64,000 nucleotides of DNA from Pseudomonas koreensis (GCF_024169245.1 NZ_JALJWP010000001.1:4651501-4715500); one strand, 5' to 3'. Positions 1 to 7,943 are shown, counted from the first letter of the stretch. Notes: generated by a model not told the origin, from the letters alone. Numbers and translations: made by a program.

Positions 1-1
1 G

Positions 2-238
2 TTGTATCGGGCGGTGGCTGACGCGCGCAGTCGCTATCCGTTGCCGGCGCCTGGGAATGGGGTGGCGGTGTTGAATGAGGTGAGTGATGTGCAAGTGCGG
101 GTTTGGGAGGTGGATAAAGGCTGGCGGCAACTGAGCGGCAATCGTCAGGAAGATCCGGCCGGACTGGAAATCAGCCTGACCCGTCAGACGTCACAAGGGC
201 CGGAAAAATACCGACAAGTGATCGGTCCACTCAACTGA
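2..238 (+). CDS. C-terminal part of a probable type II secretion minor pseudopilin (GspJ/HxcW-like)
   Basis: The reading frame is open to the left edge, so only the last 78 or so residues are present. The segment VSDVQVRVWEVDKGWRQL followed by GLEISLTR has the layout of the end of GspJ-type minor pseudopilins: a strand describing the 'rotated' value, then a short gap, then a strand of the beta-sheet domain. Such proteins cap the pseudopilus in the inner membrane and periplasm. The context supports this, because in P. aeruginosa the vre genes sit beside the hxc type II secretion genes. The leader and helix are outside the window, so the family call rests on a short piece. The TTG at position 2 is only where the frame enters, not a likely start. 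Confidence 0.5.
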   Translation: MYRAVADARSRYPLPAPGNGVAVLNEVSDVQVRVWEVDKGWRQLSGNRQEDPAGLEISLTRQTSQGPEKYRQVIGPLN

Positions 239-277
239 GCAGCCCCCTTCCTCAGCACGTTTGGCGCTTATGGCAGG

Positions 278-949
278 TTAACTCTCCCGTGCTGCCTCTC
301 TGAGTTTTTGCACATCGAGAAGGGTGACGGCGCCGTATCGAACAGCCAACAGGCCTTCGGCCTCCCAGATTTTCAGCTGACGGTTGACGCTCTGGCGAGA
401 CACGCCCAGTTGTTGGGCGATATGTTCCTGGTTGACCTTCAGGCATGGCGCTTCTTCGATACCTGGGCCTTTGATCAAGGAAACGAGTCGGCGGGCCAAC
501 CTGACAGGCAGAGGATTGCGGATCGTGTTCCCGGCCCAATCGAGCGCCATTCGATATCGGCCACAGACCAGCCGGGTAATGGCTAGCAGGACATCGGGTC
601 GGCGCTCGATGATTTGCCAGAATGCGCTGGCAGGTAGCACTGCAATACGCGCTTGCGAGACGGCTGCAACGTCATACTTTCTTGGTAAGCCATCGAGAAG
701 TGGTACTTCGCCGAACCAGTCTCCAGCGACCAATTGAGTAAGCAGCACTTGGTGTCCACTGGCGCCCAGGCTATCGACTCGCAAGGTGCCTTGAATCACA
801 CGAAACATGCCCAGGGGTTTAGAGCCTTGAGGGAACAGTGCCTCTGACTTTACCAATGTCCTGATCCGCGAGGCCTCGAGCAAAATCGCGTCTATTTCTC
901 GGGGGAGGGAAAATGATGGAGGTATCGCATCAGCAGACAATTCGGACAT
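278..949 (-). CDS. Crp/Fnr-family transcriptional regulator
   Basis: This is a 223-residue protein with an N-terminal cyclic-nucleotide-binding fold (roughly residues 20-130) and a C-terminal helix-turn-helix in VNQEHIAQQLGVSRQSVNR. The cNMP pocket region reads GEVPLLDGLPRKY: the Gly-Glu pair is kept, but the Arg-Ser/Thr that contacts cAMP in Crp is not, so the ligand is probably not cAMP. There are no Fnr-type N-terminal cysteines. The ATG at 949 (MSELSADAI) is preferred to the upstream ATG at 1057, because the longer form would overlap the divergent membrane gene starting at 1043. No strong ribosome site precedes 949. Its target is unknown, but the divergent neighbour is a natural candidate. 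Confidence 0.8.
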   Translation of the reverse strand: MSELSADAIPPSFSLPREIDAILLEASRIRTLVKSEALFPQGSKPLGMFRVIQGTLRVDSLGASGHQVLLTQLVAGDWFGEVPLLDGLPRKYDVAAVSQARIAVLPASAFWQIIERRPDVLLAITRLVCGRYRMALDWAGNTIRNPLPVRLARRLVSLIKGPGIEEAPCLKVNQEHIAQQLGVSRQSVNRQLKIWEAEGLLAVRYGAVTLLDVQKLREAARES

Positions 950-1042
950 TGCCAAAACCCGACAATCTTGGTTCGAAGGCTCGGATAGTATCAGACGCCT
1001 CTGGCCTGTAGACGACAGGCCTGTCTGGAGCAGGAACGCACA

Positions 1043-1723
1043 ATGTACGTCGGTCACTTCGCCATCGGCCTGGCAATCAAGGCCCGCTATCCCAGGATCC
1101 CCGCGCTACCCATCATGATGGGCGTCGGTTTTCTGGATCTGCTCGATGGGATTTTCATCATTCTTGGCTTCAACACCGTCACCGCAAATTTGAACAGCGG
1201 GCCGTACCTGTTTTTTGATCTGACCTTTATCGACTGGGATCACTCGTTGCTGGCTGCAGTGTTCTGGTCTGCGATTTGGGGACTGCTGTTCATCAAGCAT
1301 CGACCGGTAGCCATCGTGGCAGCGTTGGCCGCCTTCTCTCACTTCATCGCCGACTGGCCGATGCACAACAGCGATTTGGCACTGTATCCGCACTCGGTCG
1401 AGCATTACGGTTATGGGCTTTGGGGCAAGCTGGGGACTGTCTCCTGGGTGCTCGAAGGTGTGTTCTCAGCCGCGCTGGCGGTTTATGCATGGCGGCTCAG
1501 CGCGCGCCGCGGTGTGAACTTGATCTGGCCTTGTGTGGTACTGGTGGTTTTGTTCTTGCAGCTATCGCCAGTGGCTTCACCCATGAAGTTGGTTGCCACA
1601 CTCGATGAACCTTTGGCGCACGTGCTTCATGGGGTTTTGGTTTCGTTGGGCTTTCTGATCCCGGGGCTGCTGTTGTCGTGGCTTTTGGATAGAAGTGAGG
1701 GAGTGAGTATCAAGCGAGGGTGA
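1043..1723 (+). CDS. YdjM-like inner-membrane protein (LexA-binding hydrolase-like family)
   Basis: This 226-residue protein has about six hydrophobic segments. Its conserved polar residues are typical of the YdjM/metal-dependent membrane hydrolase family: an N-terminal GHFAIGL, a central DWDHSLLAA, and SHFIADWPMHNSD, whose His/Asp residues could bind a metal. The ribosome site GGAGCAGG lies a good distance before the ATG. It is divergent from the Crp-like gene and the leaders are only about 90 bases apart, so the two probably share a control region. Family members are annotated as hydrolases, but no reaction is established and none is claimed here. Confidence 0.7.
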   Translation: MYVGHFAIGLAIKARYPRIPALPIMMGVGFLDLLDGIFIILGFNTVTANLNSGPYLFFDLTFIDWDHSLLAAVFWSAIWGLLFIKHRPVAIVAALAAFSHFIADWPMHNSDLALYPHSVEHYGYGLWGKLGTVSWVLEGVFSAALAVYAWRLSARRGVNLIWPCVVLVVLFLQLSPVASPMKLVATLDEPLAHVLHGVLVSLGFLIPGLLLSWLLDRSEGVSIKRG

Positions 1724-1754
1724 GGTCGGTTGGGGATTGGTGGACTGTGAGGCC

Positions 1755-1902
1755 GTCATCGCGAGCAGGCTCACTCCTACAATGGGATTGGGTGTAGGCA
1801 GTTGGGGATTTGGTGGCCGGAAAACCGCTTTCGCGAGCGGGCTCGCTCCCACAGAAAGCAAAAGCAAGATCAAAAGATCGCGGCCTTCGGCGGCTCCTAC
1901 AT
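1755..1902. repeat. Cluster of three intergenic Pseudomonas repeats
   Basis: Three short repeat copies fill the gap between the convergent membrane gene and vreR: TCGCGAGCAGGCTCACTCC near 1761, TCGCGAGCGGGCTCGCTCCC near 1831, and AAGATCGCGGCCTTCGGCGG near 1877. The same units recur many times in this window in inverted pairs, so these look like single copies or an eroded cluster. They lie between two 3' ends, where such repeats often protect or end transcripts. Confidence 0.7.
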
Positions 1903-1923
1903 TTGGATTGCGCTGGGCTTTGG

Positions 1924-2862
1924 TTAGCTGAGGACGACCACGCCGCCGGGGAGTTCGGTGCATTTGACGCCGTAGGCATCGCGGATCAGCAATGCGACGC
2001 CGGCGAGTTGGTCGAGGTTGAAGCGGGCCTGGACGCGGCGTTGGCCGAGTTCGCGGTTGAGCAGCAGGAGCATGCCGGGGCGGTAGCGGTTGATTTCGTC
2101 GATCATCTGGCTGAGGGTCGCGCCGTTGAACACCAGCACTTGTTGGCGCCAGTTCATCACGGCGGCGGTGTCGACGGTTTGCACGTTGCCGACTTGCCGC
2201 GCGTCATAGGTGACTTGCTGGCCCGCTTCGAGGCGCAGGTTGCGGCCGTCGATGGCGACGTCGACCGCGCCGTCGAGACAGGTCACGCAGACTTGCTGGT
2301 CGGTGTTGCGCAAGTTGAAGCGGGCCTGGCTGGCGCGCAACCACCCTGCTCCGGCCTGCATGGCCAGCGGCAGGCGTGCCGTTTGCACTTCCACTTCGCC
2401 GCTGACCAGTTCAAAGCCCTGCACGCCGTTTTCGACGCTGCGCTGGTTGATGCGGGTCTGGGTGTTCAGCTCGAGGCTGACGCCTTGCGCGGGTTCGACC
2501 CGCCGTTGCTGGCCGACTTCGGTGATGTAGTCGGCGCCCAGCCCTTCGAAGCCGCCGGGAATGGTGCCGCGCACCAGCAGGAATGCGGCGGATGCGGCAA
2601 TCGCGCCGCCGAGAAATGCCCGTCGACCGAAGCCGCGTCGGCCCTGCAGCGCTTCGGCGGCCGGTTGCAGGTGATGCCATAGCAGTTTGGTTTCTTCGAA
2701 CGCCCGCGCGTGTTCGCCGCTCTGCGCGCACCATTCGCGCAGGGCGCGGGCGTCGGCGACGGTGGCGCGGCCCGAGGTCAGCAGGATCAGCCAGTCGCGG
2801 GCTTCGCTGTGCAGGGACTCGGTGGCCGAGGGTTCGGCGGGTTTCAGTCGAAAGATGTTCAA
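1924..2862 (-). CDS. vreR: FecR-family anti-sigma regulator (VreR-like)
   Basis: This is a 312-residue FecR-type protein. An N-terminal cytoplasmic domain (about residues 15-57, ending in EHARAFEE) would bind the sigma factor. A single membrane segment lies around 85-102 (FLGGAIAASAAFLLV), then the periplasmic FecR domain (about 115-205) and a C-terminal segment including FNGATLSQMIDEINRYRPG. The start is TTG at 2862, since an in-frame stop lies just upstream and no ATG is available before the conserved domain. It follows the sigma-factor gene by 32 bases in the same operon. Its expected job is to hold the sigma factor until VreA or another periplasmic partner signals. The Vre assignment comes from gene order and the short receptor-like partner. 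Confidence 0.8.
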   Translation of the reverse strand: MNIFRLKPAEPSATESLHSEARDWLILLTSGRATVADARALREWCAQSGEHARAFEETKLLWHHLQPAAEALQGRRGFGRRAFLGGAIAASAAFLLVRGTIPGGFEGLGADYITEVGQQRRVEPAQGVSLELNTQTRINQRSVENGVQGFELVSGEVEVQTARLPLAMQAGAGWLRASQARFNLRNTDQQVCVTCLDGAVDVAIDGRNLRLEAGQQVTYDARQVGNVQTVDTAAVMNWRQQVLVFNGATLSQMIDEINRYRPGMLLLLNRELGQRRVQARFNLDQLAGVALLIRDAYGVKCTELPGGVVVLS

Positions 2863-2894
2863 ACGCGCAAATTCTCAACGGATTAATCGGGTCA

Positions 2895-3446
2895 CTATTC
2901 GCTAGACGGTTTTCCGGCCCCGCGACCGAACCGCTGAAACACTTTTCTTTCCAGTTTCGCTGCGCAGAAGCCCAGCGCGGCTTTGATTTCCTTCTCGACC
3001 ATGCGCGTGGAAATGCCGAAACGCTGGGAGATTTCCAGGTGCGGTGCCTCTTCCAGCCGCGCGGCGATGAAGATGCGCCGACGCCGTGCGGGCAGTTCGT
3101 ACAAGGCGCTGAGCAAGGCCTGCATCTCTTTTTGCCCGCCGACGACCCGCGCCGGATCGAGGGCTTCGTCGCTCAGTTGCAGCAGTTCTTCGACTTCGGT
3201 GCCGGTGAGCAGACGCGCGTCGGCCTGGCGGCGGTCGGCGGCGATGTTCAGGGCCATGCGATACAGGTAGGCGTTGGGCTTGAGCAGGTTCGGCGGGGTT
3301 TCCATGCGATCGACCCGCAGCCAGGTTTCGTGCAGCACGTCGTTGGCCAGGTCCTCGGAGCCGAGGCGGCGGCGCAGGCGCACGCGAAAATCCTCGTAGG
3401 AGCTGAGGAACAGCTGGCCCATCACGCTTTGTCCGGCGTCTTTCAT
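2895..3446 (-). CDS. vreI: ECF sigma factor, FecI/VreI-like
   Basis: This is a 183-residue ECF sigma factor with region 2 near residues 10-75 (EDLANDVLHETWLRVDR, then NAYLYRMALNIAADRRQ) and region 4 near 115-170 (LPARRRRIFIAARLE, then ISQRFGISTRMVEKEIKAAL). The ATG at 3446 is chosen because GGAAGGAG precedes it and because it forms an ATGA overlap with the stop of the upstream signalling-protein gene, a sign of translational coupling. It belongs to the iron-starvation-type sigma group. In P. aeruginosa the equivalent VreI directs genes of the neighbouring type II secretion locus. It is likely silenced by the FecR-like protein encoded next. Confidence 0.85.
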   Translation of the reverse strand: MKDAGQSVMGQLFLSSYEDFRVRLRRRLGSEDLANDVLHETWLRVDRMETPPNLLKPNAYLYRMALNIAADRRQADARLLTGTEVEELLQLSDEALDPARVVGGQKEMQALLSALYELPARRRRIFIAARLEEAPHLEISQRFGISTRMVEKEIKAALGFCAAKLERKVFQRFGRGAGKPSSE

Positions 3447-4204
3447 CCCCCGGAAACTCCTTCCCATCTCGTGCATTCCATGCGTTTCCCTGACGACTCC
3501 GGTAACAACAGCAACGTGACCGGCTGGCGCAAGGCGCTGGGCGTCGGCCGATCGATTGTGAGGTTGCGAAAACTTTCCACCAGCGCGTTATCGCGCCGTA
3601 CATCGCCGGTCGAAGTCACCAACCGGTTGTGCTGCACCACGCCGTCGCGCCCGACCCACACCTGCAACACCGCGCGATAACTGCCCGGCCGGGTCAGCGG
3701 AGAACGACACAGCTTGCGCTCGATCGCTGCTTGCACCGCCGTCGCGTAACTGCGGTTGACTGCGACAGTGGCCGGCGTGGGTTTGTCCGTCGGCGCTGGC
3801 AGATCTTCCACCTGCGCCGCTTGCAGGGTGAACGCGTCGGCCCGGGCGTAGCGCGCCATCAGGCCGGTGCCGCCGAGCAGATGACGCAAGGCATCGGCGG
3901 CTGTGTATTCGCCATCCACGGCGAGGGAGCGTCGGCCCCGGCTCAACTGGCTGTCGACCAACACGGCAACGCCCGTGGCGCGGCTGTACTGATCCAGCGC
4001 CCGGGCCAGTTCCTGCGCCGGGATGTGCAAGGTCAGTTGCATATCCGCCGCTGCCGGGTCAGCATTGGCCGCGCAGGTCAGCAGACCGAGCAGCCACCCC
4101 AGACCCGCGCGGCGCACAAGCGTCGCCGAGCGCTGAAGACTGATCCGCGAACTGCCTCGCTGCACGACTGGCGCACCCCTGAAAATCGCTATCCTGCGGG
4201 GCAT
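3443..4204 (-). CDS. vreA: Periplasmic STN plus TonB-like signalling protein (VreA-like)
   Basis: The protein has a signal peptide (GLGWLLGLLTCAANA), an STN domain like the signalling domain of TonB receptors (LTLHIPAQELARALDQYSR, then SRGRRSLAVDGEYTAADAL), and a C-terminal TonB-like domain (VQAAIERKLCRSPL, then YRAVLQVWVGRDG). It lacks a receptor beta-barrel, which is the hallmark of VreA of the P. aeruginosa PUMA3 system. It is first in the operon with vreI and vreR and overlaps vreI by 4 bases. The longest ATG is used for the coordinates. A GTG at 4165, preceded by AGGGG, gives 240 residues and fits better if the PHO-like box abutting 4204 is real. Confidence 0.75.
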   Translation of the reverse strand: MPRRIAIFRGAPVVQRGSSRISLQRSATLVRRAGLGWLLGLLTCAANADPAAADMQLTLHIPAQELARALDQYSRATGVAVLVDSQLSRGRRSLAVDGEYTAADALRHLLGGTGLMARYARADAFTLQAAQVEDLPAPTDKPTPATVAVNRSYATAVQAAIERKLCRSPLTRPGSYRAVLQVWVGRDGVVQHNRLVTSTGDVRRDNALVESFRNLTIDRPTPSALRQPVTLLLLPESSGKRMECTRWEGVSGG

Positions 4205-4205
4205 T

Positions 4206-4223
4206 TATGACTCTGGTATGACG
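4206..4223 (-). promoter_or_regulatory. Possible PHO box (PhoB site) upstream of vreA
   Basis: Read on the minus strand, two 7-base direct repeats, CGTCATA and AGTCATA, are separated by exactly 4 bases, giving the 11-base period of PhoB boxes (consensus repeat CTGTCAT). The box ends one base before the ATG at 4204. A promoter using it would therefore start transcription inside the annotated coding region, just ahead of the AGGGG and GTG at 4165. P. aeruginosa vreAIR is known to be phosphate-starvation controlled through PhoB, which agrees. The match to consensus is partial. Confidence 0.5.
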
Positions 4224-4315
4224 GGCGGTGCAAAAAAACCATCACGGGTTTTGCCCCGCGCTTGCACTAGACTCAAACCCCAGAGCAGCCCAATCGGGCG
4301 GGCCAGGAGGCGGAC

Positions 4316-4618
4316 ATGAGAACGCGGTGGATGTGGATCTTGCTGATGACGGTGGGTGCAGCGCAGGCGGAGGAGCCGCTGGGTTGTGTCGAGGTCACGG
4401 TCGGCGGTTACAAGGCGCCGAATTACGATTGCCTGAGCCAGCAGATGGGCAACAATCCGGACGGCGCGGCGGCGGCGCAGAAGAACATGGAGGCCCTGAA
4501 TGTGCCGGTGCACAAGCGCGCGCCGAATCAGGTCGGATTGGCGACACCGGCGGCCACTAGTACGCGGATGGGCAACACGTTTGGCACCTCGGTGAAACCG
4601 CAGCGGCCGCCCAATTAG
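4316..4618 (+). CDS. Small secreted protein of unknown function
   Basis: This is a 100-residue protein with a clear signal peptide (MRTRWMWILLMTVGAAQA) and a strong ribosome site, AGGAGG, six bases before the ATG. The mature part has two cysteines (in GCVEVTV and YDCLSQQ) that could form a disulfide. It is rich in Asn, Ala, Pro and Gln and ends in a low-complexity tail (VKPQRPPN). I do not recognise a family. It is divergent from vreA across about 110 bases, so it may belong to the same phosphate or Vre control, but nothing in the sequence proves it. Confidence 0.7.
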   Translation: MRTRWMWILLMTVGAAQAEEPLGCVEVTVGGYKAPNYDCLSQQMGNNPDGAAAAQKNMEALNVPVHKRAPNQVGLATPAATSTRMGNTFGTSVKPQRPPN

Positions 4619-4625
4619 GCAGGTT

Positions 4626-4656
4626 GATCGTTCCCACGCTCTGCGTGGGAACGATC
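4626..4656. repeat. Perfect hairpin repeat, GATCGTTCCCACGC family
   Basis: Two 14-base arms (GATCGTTCCCACGC and its complement) enclose a 3-base loop. The same unit forms a larger structure near 40.3 kb. It lies just after the small secreted protein gene and could act as a rho-independent-like end or transcript stabiliser, although no T-run follows. Confidence 0.75.
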
Positions 4657-4672
4657 AGATGCGCGTTTCCAT

Positions 4673-4706
4673 GTAGGAGCCGCCGAAGGCTGCGATCTTT
4701 TGATCT
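4673..4706. repeat. Single copy of the GTAGGAGC...GATCTTTTGATC repeat
   Basis: One arm of the commonest repeat of this window, here with GCCGCCGAAGGCTGCGATC in its middle. It lies immediately before the stop codon of the minus-strand AhpD-like gene. Confidence 0.65.
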
Positions 4707-5147
4707 TCAGTCACTCGGAGTCTGACGGAAGCTGACAGCCAAGCGGTTCCAGCTGTTGATGGTGCTCACCGCTACGGTCAGGTCCACCAGTTCACCTTCC
4801 TCGAATTGCTCGCGCGCTTGCTGGTAGACGTCATCCGGCACATGGCTTTCGGCCAACAGCGTCACCGCCTCGGCCCAGGCCAGCGCCGCTCGTTCGCGAG
4901 GGTTGAAGAAGTTGCTGTCGCGCCATACGGCGATCGCATACAGGCGCCGATCGCTCTCCCCTGCTCGCCGCGCGTCCACCGAGTGCATGTCGGTGCAGAA
5001 CGCGCAGCCGTTGAGTTGCGAGGCGCGGATCCGGATCAATTGCAGCAGCGGCGCTTCGATACTCAGATTGCTGGTCAGCGCCTCCATGGCAATCATCGCT
5101 TTCATCGCCTTGGGCGAAGCGTTGTAGTAATCCAGACGCAGGGACAT
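4707..5147 (-). CDS. AhpD-like carboxymuconolactone decarboxylase family protein
   Basis: This is a 146-residue single-domain protein of the AhpD/CMD fold. The motif CAFCTDMHSVDA has the redox pair Cys-x-x-Cys followed by His, as in alkylhydroperoxidase AhpD, so a thiol peroxidase or disulfide function is likely rather than decarboxylation. The ATG at 5147 (MSLRLDYYN) starts the conserved domain; upstream in-frame ATGs run into repeat DNA. It is divergent from the MocR-type regulator gene, which is a common arrangement for a regulator and its target. The physiological substrate is unknown. Confidence 0.8.
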   Translation of the reverse strand: MSLRLDYYNASPKAMKAMIAMEALTSNLSIEAPLLQLIRIRASQLNGCAFCTDMHSVDARRAGESDRRLYAIAVWRDSNFFNPRERAALAWAEAVTLLAESHVPDDVYQQAREQFEEGELVDLTVAVSTINSWNRLAVSFRQTPSD

Positions 5148-5265
5148 GGCGCGGGCTCTCGGCAGGCAGAATGATGAGTTCACGGTACGGGCTGCGCGGG
5201 CTGTGTTACAGCCCCAATTCCACGAATTGTGGGTACACCACTGGATACCTGATGCGCACATTTCC

Positions 5266-5357
5266 CTGTAGGAGTGAGCCTGCTCGCGATAGCGGTGTGT
5301 CATTCAACATTGATGGCGGCTGATCAACCGCGATCGCGAGCAGGCTCACTCCTACAA
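5266..5357. repeat. Inverted pair of GTAGGAGTGAGCCTGCTCGC repeats
   Basis: Two copies in opposite orientation with about 40 bases between them form a BIME-like hairpin. They occupy much of the 315-base gap between the AhpD-like gene and the MocR gene. The rest of that gap (5358-5462) must hold the MocR promoter, but no clear boxes were identified. Confidence 0.75.
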
Positions 5358-5462
5358 GGAATTTGCACCAATTTGCGGTTTTTACTCCACGCAACTACTG
5401 CCAAAAGCCCAACAACGCTAATCTGACCGACACCTCACTCAACACCCGGGAGCCTCGTCGGT

Positions 5463-6896
5463 ATGGAACTTCATGTCGTGATCAACGGCCGCAAGGACCT
5501 CGCCGGTCAGTTGTATCAGCAGTTGCGCGCGGCGATTGAATCCGGGCGACTGGCGGCGGGTACGCAGTTGCCGCCGAGCCGCTTGCTCGCCGAGCAATTG
5601 GGCATTTCGCGCAAGACCATTTCCGACACTTATGCGCAGCTGACTTACGAAACCTTCCTCACCGGAGTCATCGGCAAAGGCACCTATGTCAACGCCCGCC
5701 CGGCGCAGGTGCAGCGCAAGCAGAGCCACACCGAGCTGGCCAGTGCCGAGGTGATCGAGAGCTGGCGCAATCTGCCGGTGTTCCTGCGCCACCCGACGCT
5801 GGAAGGTTCGCTGCGCTACGACTTCATCGGCGGCGCCACCAGCAAGGGCCAGTTCCCGCAGGACGACTGGCGCCGCTGCGTCGCCCATGCGATGCGGCAG
5901 ATGGCGCAGTCGAAAGGTTTCTATAGCGTCGCCGAAGGTTTGCCGGCGCTGCGCAATGCGATCGCCCGGCACATCGCCTTTTCCCGTGGCATCAACTGTC
6001 AGGACGAAGACATTATCGTGTGCAACGGCGCGCAACAGGCGCTGGACCTGATCACCCGCGTGCTGATCCGCCCCGGCAGTCTGGTGGCGATGGAAGACCC
6101 CGGTTACCCGCCCGCGCGCTTGCTGTTCGGCACTCATGGGGCTGAGGTGGTCGGCGTGCCGGTGGATGCCGAGGGTATTCAGGTCGAGCAGATTCCCGAT
6201 GGCACGCGGCTGATTTACGTGACGCCGTCGCACCAGTTCCCGCTGGGCATGGCGATGAGTCAGGCGCGCCGCGAAGCCCTGCTCGCCCGGGCCCATGAGC
6301 TGGGCGCGATCATCATCGAGGACGATTACGACAGCGAATTCCGTTATGAGGGCCGGCCAACGGACTCGCTGTTCAACCTCGATCAGCGCGGCATCGTCGC
6401 TTACGTCGGCACGTTCTCGAAGACCCTGCTGCCGGAGTTGCGCCTCGGCTACGCGATCCTGCCACCGGCGATCATCGAGGCGGTAATCCGCGCCAAACAG
6501 CTGACCGATCTGCATGCCTCGACCCTGCCGCAATGGGCGCTGGCCAAGTTCATCGCTGAGGGTTGCCTGCTCAAGCACATCCGCCGCTGCCACACGATCT
6601 ATGCGCAACGGCGCGAACGGATTCTCGAGCGCATGGCAACCGATCTCGCGCCATGGCTGCAAGCCGTACCGGCCAGTGCCGGGTTTCACATGGCGGTGTT
6701 GTGCAAGGTGCCGATCGATTTGCCGCTGGTCATCGAGCTGGCAAAAAAGGTCGAGGTCGGCCTGTATGCGATCAGTGGTTTCTACTATCAGCAGCCGGCG
6801 AAGGAGGGCCTGTTCTTCGGTTTCGGCGCTATCGAAACCCTCGACATCGACATCGCTCTGGATCGCCTGCGCGACATCCTCGAACAGCTGTCATGA
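5463..6896 (+). CDS. MocR/PdxR-family transcriptional regulator with aminotransferase-like domain
   Basis: This is a 477-residue fusion of an N-terminal GntR-type winged helix (about residues 10-80; LPPSRLLAEQLGISRKTISDTYAQL) with a fold-type I aminotransferase domain (about 130-470). The PLP-binding lysine is visible at residue 320 in GTFSKTLLPELRLGY, and the PLP ring-contact Asp is probably in EDDYDSEFRY. Length is normal for MocR proteins. Such proteins sense PLP or an amino compound and control a nearby gene. The divergent AhpD-like gene and the downstream monooxygenase gene are the obvious candidates. No ribosome site stands out before the ATG. Confidence 0.9.
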   Translation: MELHVVINGRKDLAGQLYQQLRAAIESGRLAAGTQLPPSRLLAEQLGISRKTISDTYAQLTYETFLTGVIGKGTYVNARPAQVQRKQSHTELASAEVIESWRNLPVFLRHPTLEGSLRYDFIGGATSKGQFPQDDWRRCVAHAMRQMAQSKGFYSVAEGLPALRNAIARHIAFSRGINCQDEDIIVCNGAQQALDLITRVLIRPGSLVAMEDPGYPPARLLFGTHGAEVVGVPVDAEGIQVEQIPDGTRLIYVTPSHQFPLGMAMSQARREALLARAHELGAIIIEDDYDSEFRYEGRPTDSLFNLDQRGIVAYVGTFSKTLLPELRLGYAILPPAIIEAVIRAKQLTDLHASTLPQWALAKFIAEGCLLKHIRRCHTIYAQRRERILERMATDLAPWLQAVPASAGFHMAVLCKVPIDLPLVIELAKKVEVGLYAISGFYYQQPAKEGLFFGFGAIETLDIDIALDRLRDILEQLS

Positions 6897-7019
6897 GCCG
6901 TTGGTATAAGGCTTTTACTGCCGATTGGTTATTGGAGATCCAGGGCGGCAGGCCTATTCTGCACAGGCGTTATCCCTCAATGAGCAGGATTCGTCCGGCC
7001 TGATTCAGGAGTGTGAGCA

Positions 7020-7313
7020 ATGTCCAGCGAAGTGATCAACACGGTTCAGGTAAAGGCTGCTGCGGGCCGCTCGGAAGAGCTCGGCAAGCAACTGCAGAAG
7101 ATCGTCGACACCCTGCGCGAAACCCCGGGCTGCGATTCCTATCTGGTCGACCGCTGCCCCGAGGACAGCCACCGCTGGACGGTCAGTGCGCGCTGGCAGT
7201 CGGAAGCGGCGATGCAGGCGCATTTCAACCGGCCCGAGGCGCAGGGATTTATCGACCTGATCGATAGCCGCCTGGCCAATAGCGTCGATTTCAACAGCTT
7301 TCCTATCGTTTAA
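7020..7313 (+). CDS. Antibiotic-biosynthesis-monooxygenase (ABM) family protein, YgiN-like
   Basis: This is a 97-residue single ABM domain of the dimeric alpha-beta ferredoxin-like fold. Typical signals are VQVKAAAGRSEEL near the start, LRETPGCDSYLVDRCPED, and SARWQSEAAMQAHFNRPE. AGGAG lies nine bases before the ATG. Relatives include quinol monooxygenases and heme-degrading enzymes, but heme-type residues are not evident, so the substrate is open. It follows the MocR gene by about 120 bases on the same strand and may be in its regulon. Confidence 0.8.
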   Translation: MSSEVINTVQVKAAAGRSEELGKQLQKIVDTLRETPGCDSYLVDRCPEDSHRWTVSARWQSEAAMQAHFNRPEAQGFIDLIDSRLANSVDFNSFPIV

Positions 7314-7419
7314 AAGCAAGATCAAAAGATCGTCCGATCGCGGCCCGAGCCTTCGGCAGCTCCTACTCTGGAATGCGTTCCCCTGTAGGAGCTGCCGAAG
7401 GCTGCGATCTTTGCTTTTG
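7314..7419. repeat. Inverted pair of GTAGGAGCTGCCGAAGGC repeats
   Basis: Two arms face each other directly after the monooxygenase stop codon. The left arm has an 8-base insertion (TCCGATCG region) within the GATCGCGGC part, so the hairpin is imperfect. This position right after a stop codon recurs elsewhere in the window. Confidence 0.75.
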
Positions 7420-7518
7420 ACAAAGATTGGTCACCTGATCTTCGCGAATATTGGCCGTTTGAACCGGCCTCATTGCGGCCTACTGTGATCACACCTCAAC
7501 CCTCACAGGTAACCCGCC

Positions 7519-7920
7519 ATGAAAGCTCTGCCCTTCTTCGCCGCTGCCCTCGCCTTCACCCTGTCCGCTTCGGCGATGGCCCACGACCCGTCCGAGAAAA
7601 TCACCGTTCTGCAAGAACAACTGCTGAAAAACGCTCCCGGCAAGAAAGCCATGATGATCGAAGTCGACTACAAACCCGGGCAATCCTCGATCGCCCATAA
7701 ACACGAAGGCACTGCGATGGCCTACGTGCTCGACGGTGAAGTGATTTCCCAAGTCAAAGGCGAGCAGGCAATCACATACAAGAAGGGCCAGTTCTGGTAC
7801 GAACCGGCCGGATCCGAGCATCTGGTGTCGAAAAATGCCAGCCAGAGCAAACCGGCGAAGTTGCTGGTGTTCATGGTGCTGGCGCCGGATGAGCAGGTGT
7901 TGATTCCGTTGGAGAACTGA
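7519..7920 (+). CDS. Secreted cupin-domain protein
   Basis: This is a 133-residue protein with a signal peptide (about residues 1-21, ending SASAMA) and a single cupin barrel. Metal-ligand-like positions are seen in HKHEGTAMAYVLDGEV (His, His, Glu), with the second motif around PAGSEHLV. Periplasmic location is inferred from the leader. Function of such small secreted cupins is generally unknown. The nearest upstream motif is the 10-base palindrome TGTGATCACA about 27 bases before the ATG. A bidirectional terminator follows at about 8.0 kb, so the gene is probably monocistronic. Confidence 0.8.
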   Translation: MKALPFFAAALAFTLSASAMAHDPSEKITVLQEQLLKNAPGKKAMMIEVDYKPGQSSIAHKHEGTAMAYVLDGEVISQVKGEQAITYKKGQFWYEPAGSEHLVSKNASQSKPAKLLVFMVLAPDEQVLIPLEN

Positions 7921-7943
7921 TGGCTGATTCACTGCGCTGCCAT

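Noticed and set aside
5439..6689. A 416-codon minus-strand frame opposite the MocR gene
   Set aside because: Shadow frame; the plus frame has the complete HTH and PLP-enzyme motifs.
7483..7492. TGTGATCACA palindrome before the cupin gene as a Crp/Vfr site
   Set aside because: A Crp-type site needs six bases between TGTGA and TCACA; here they abut, so the match is only to the half-sites.
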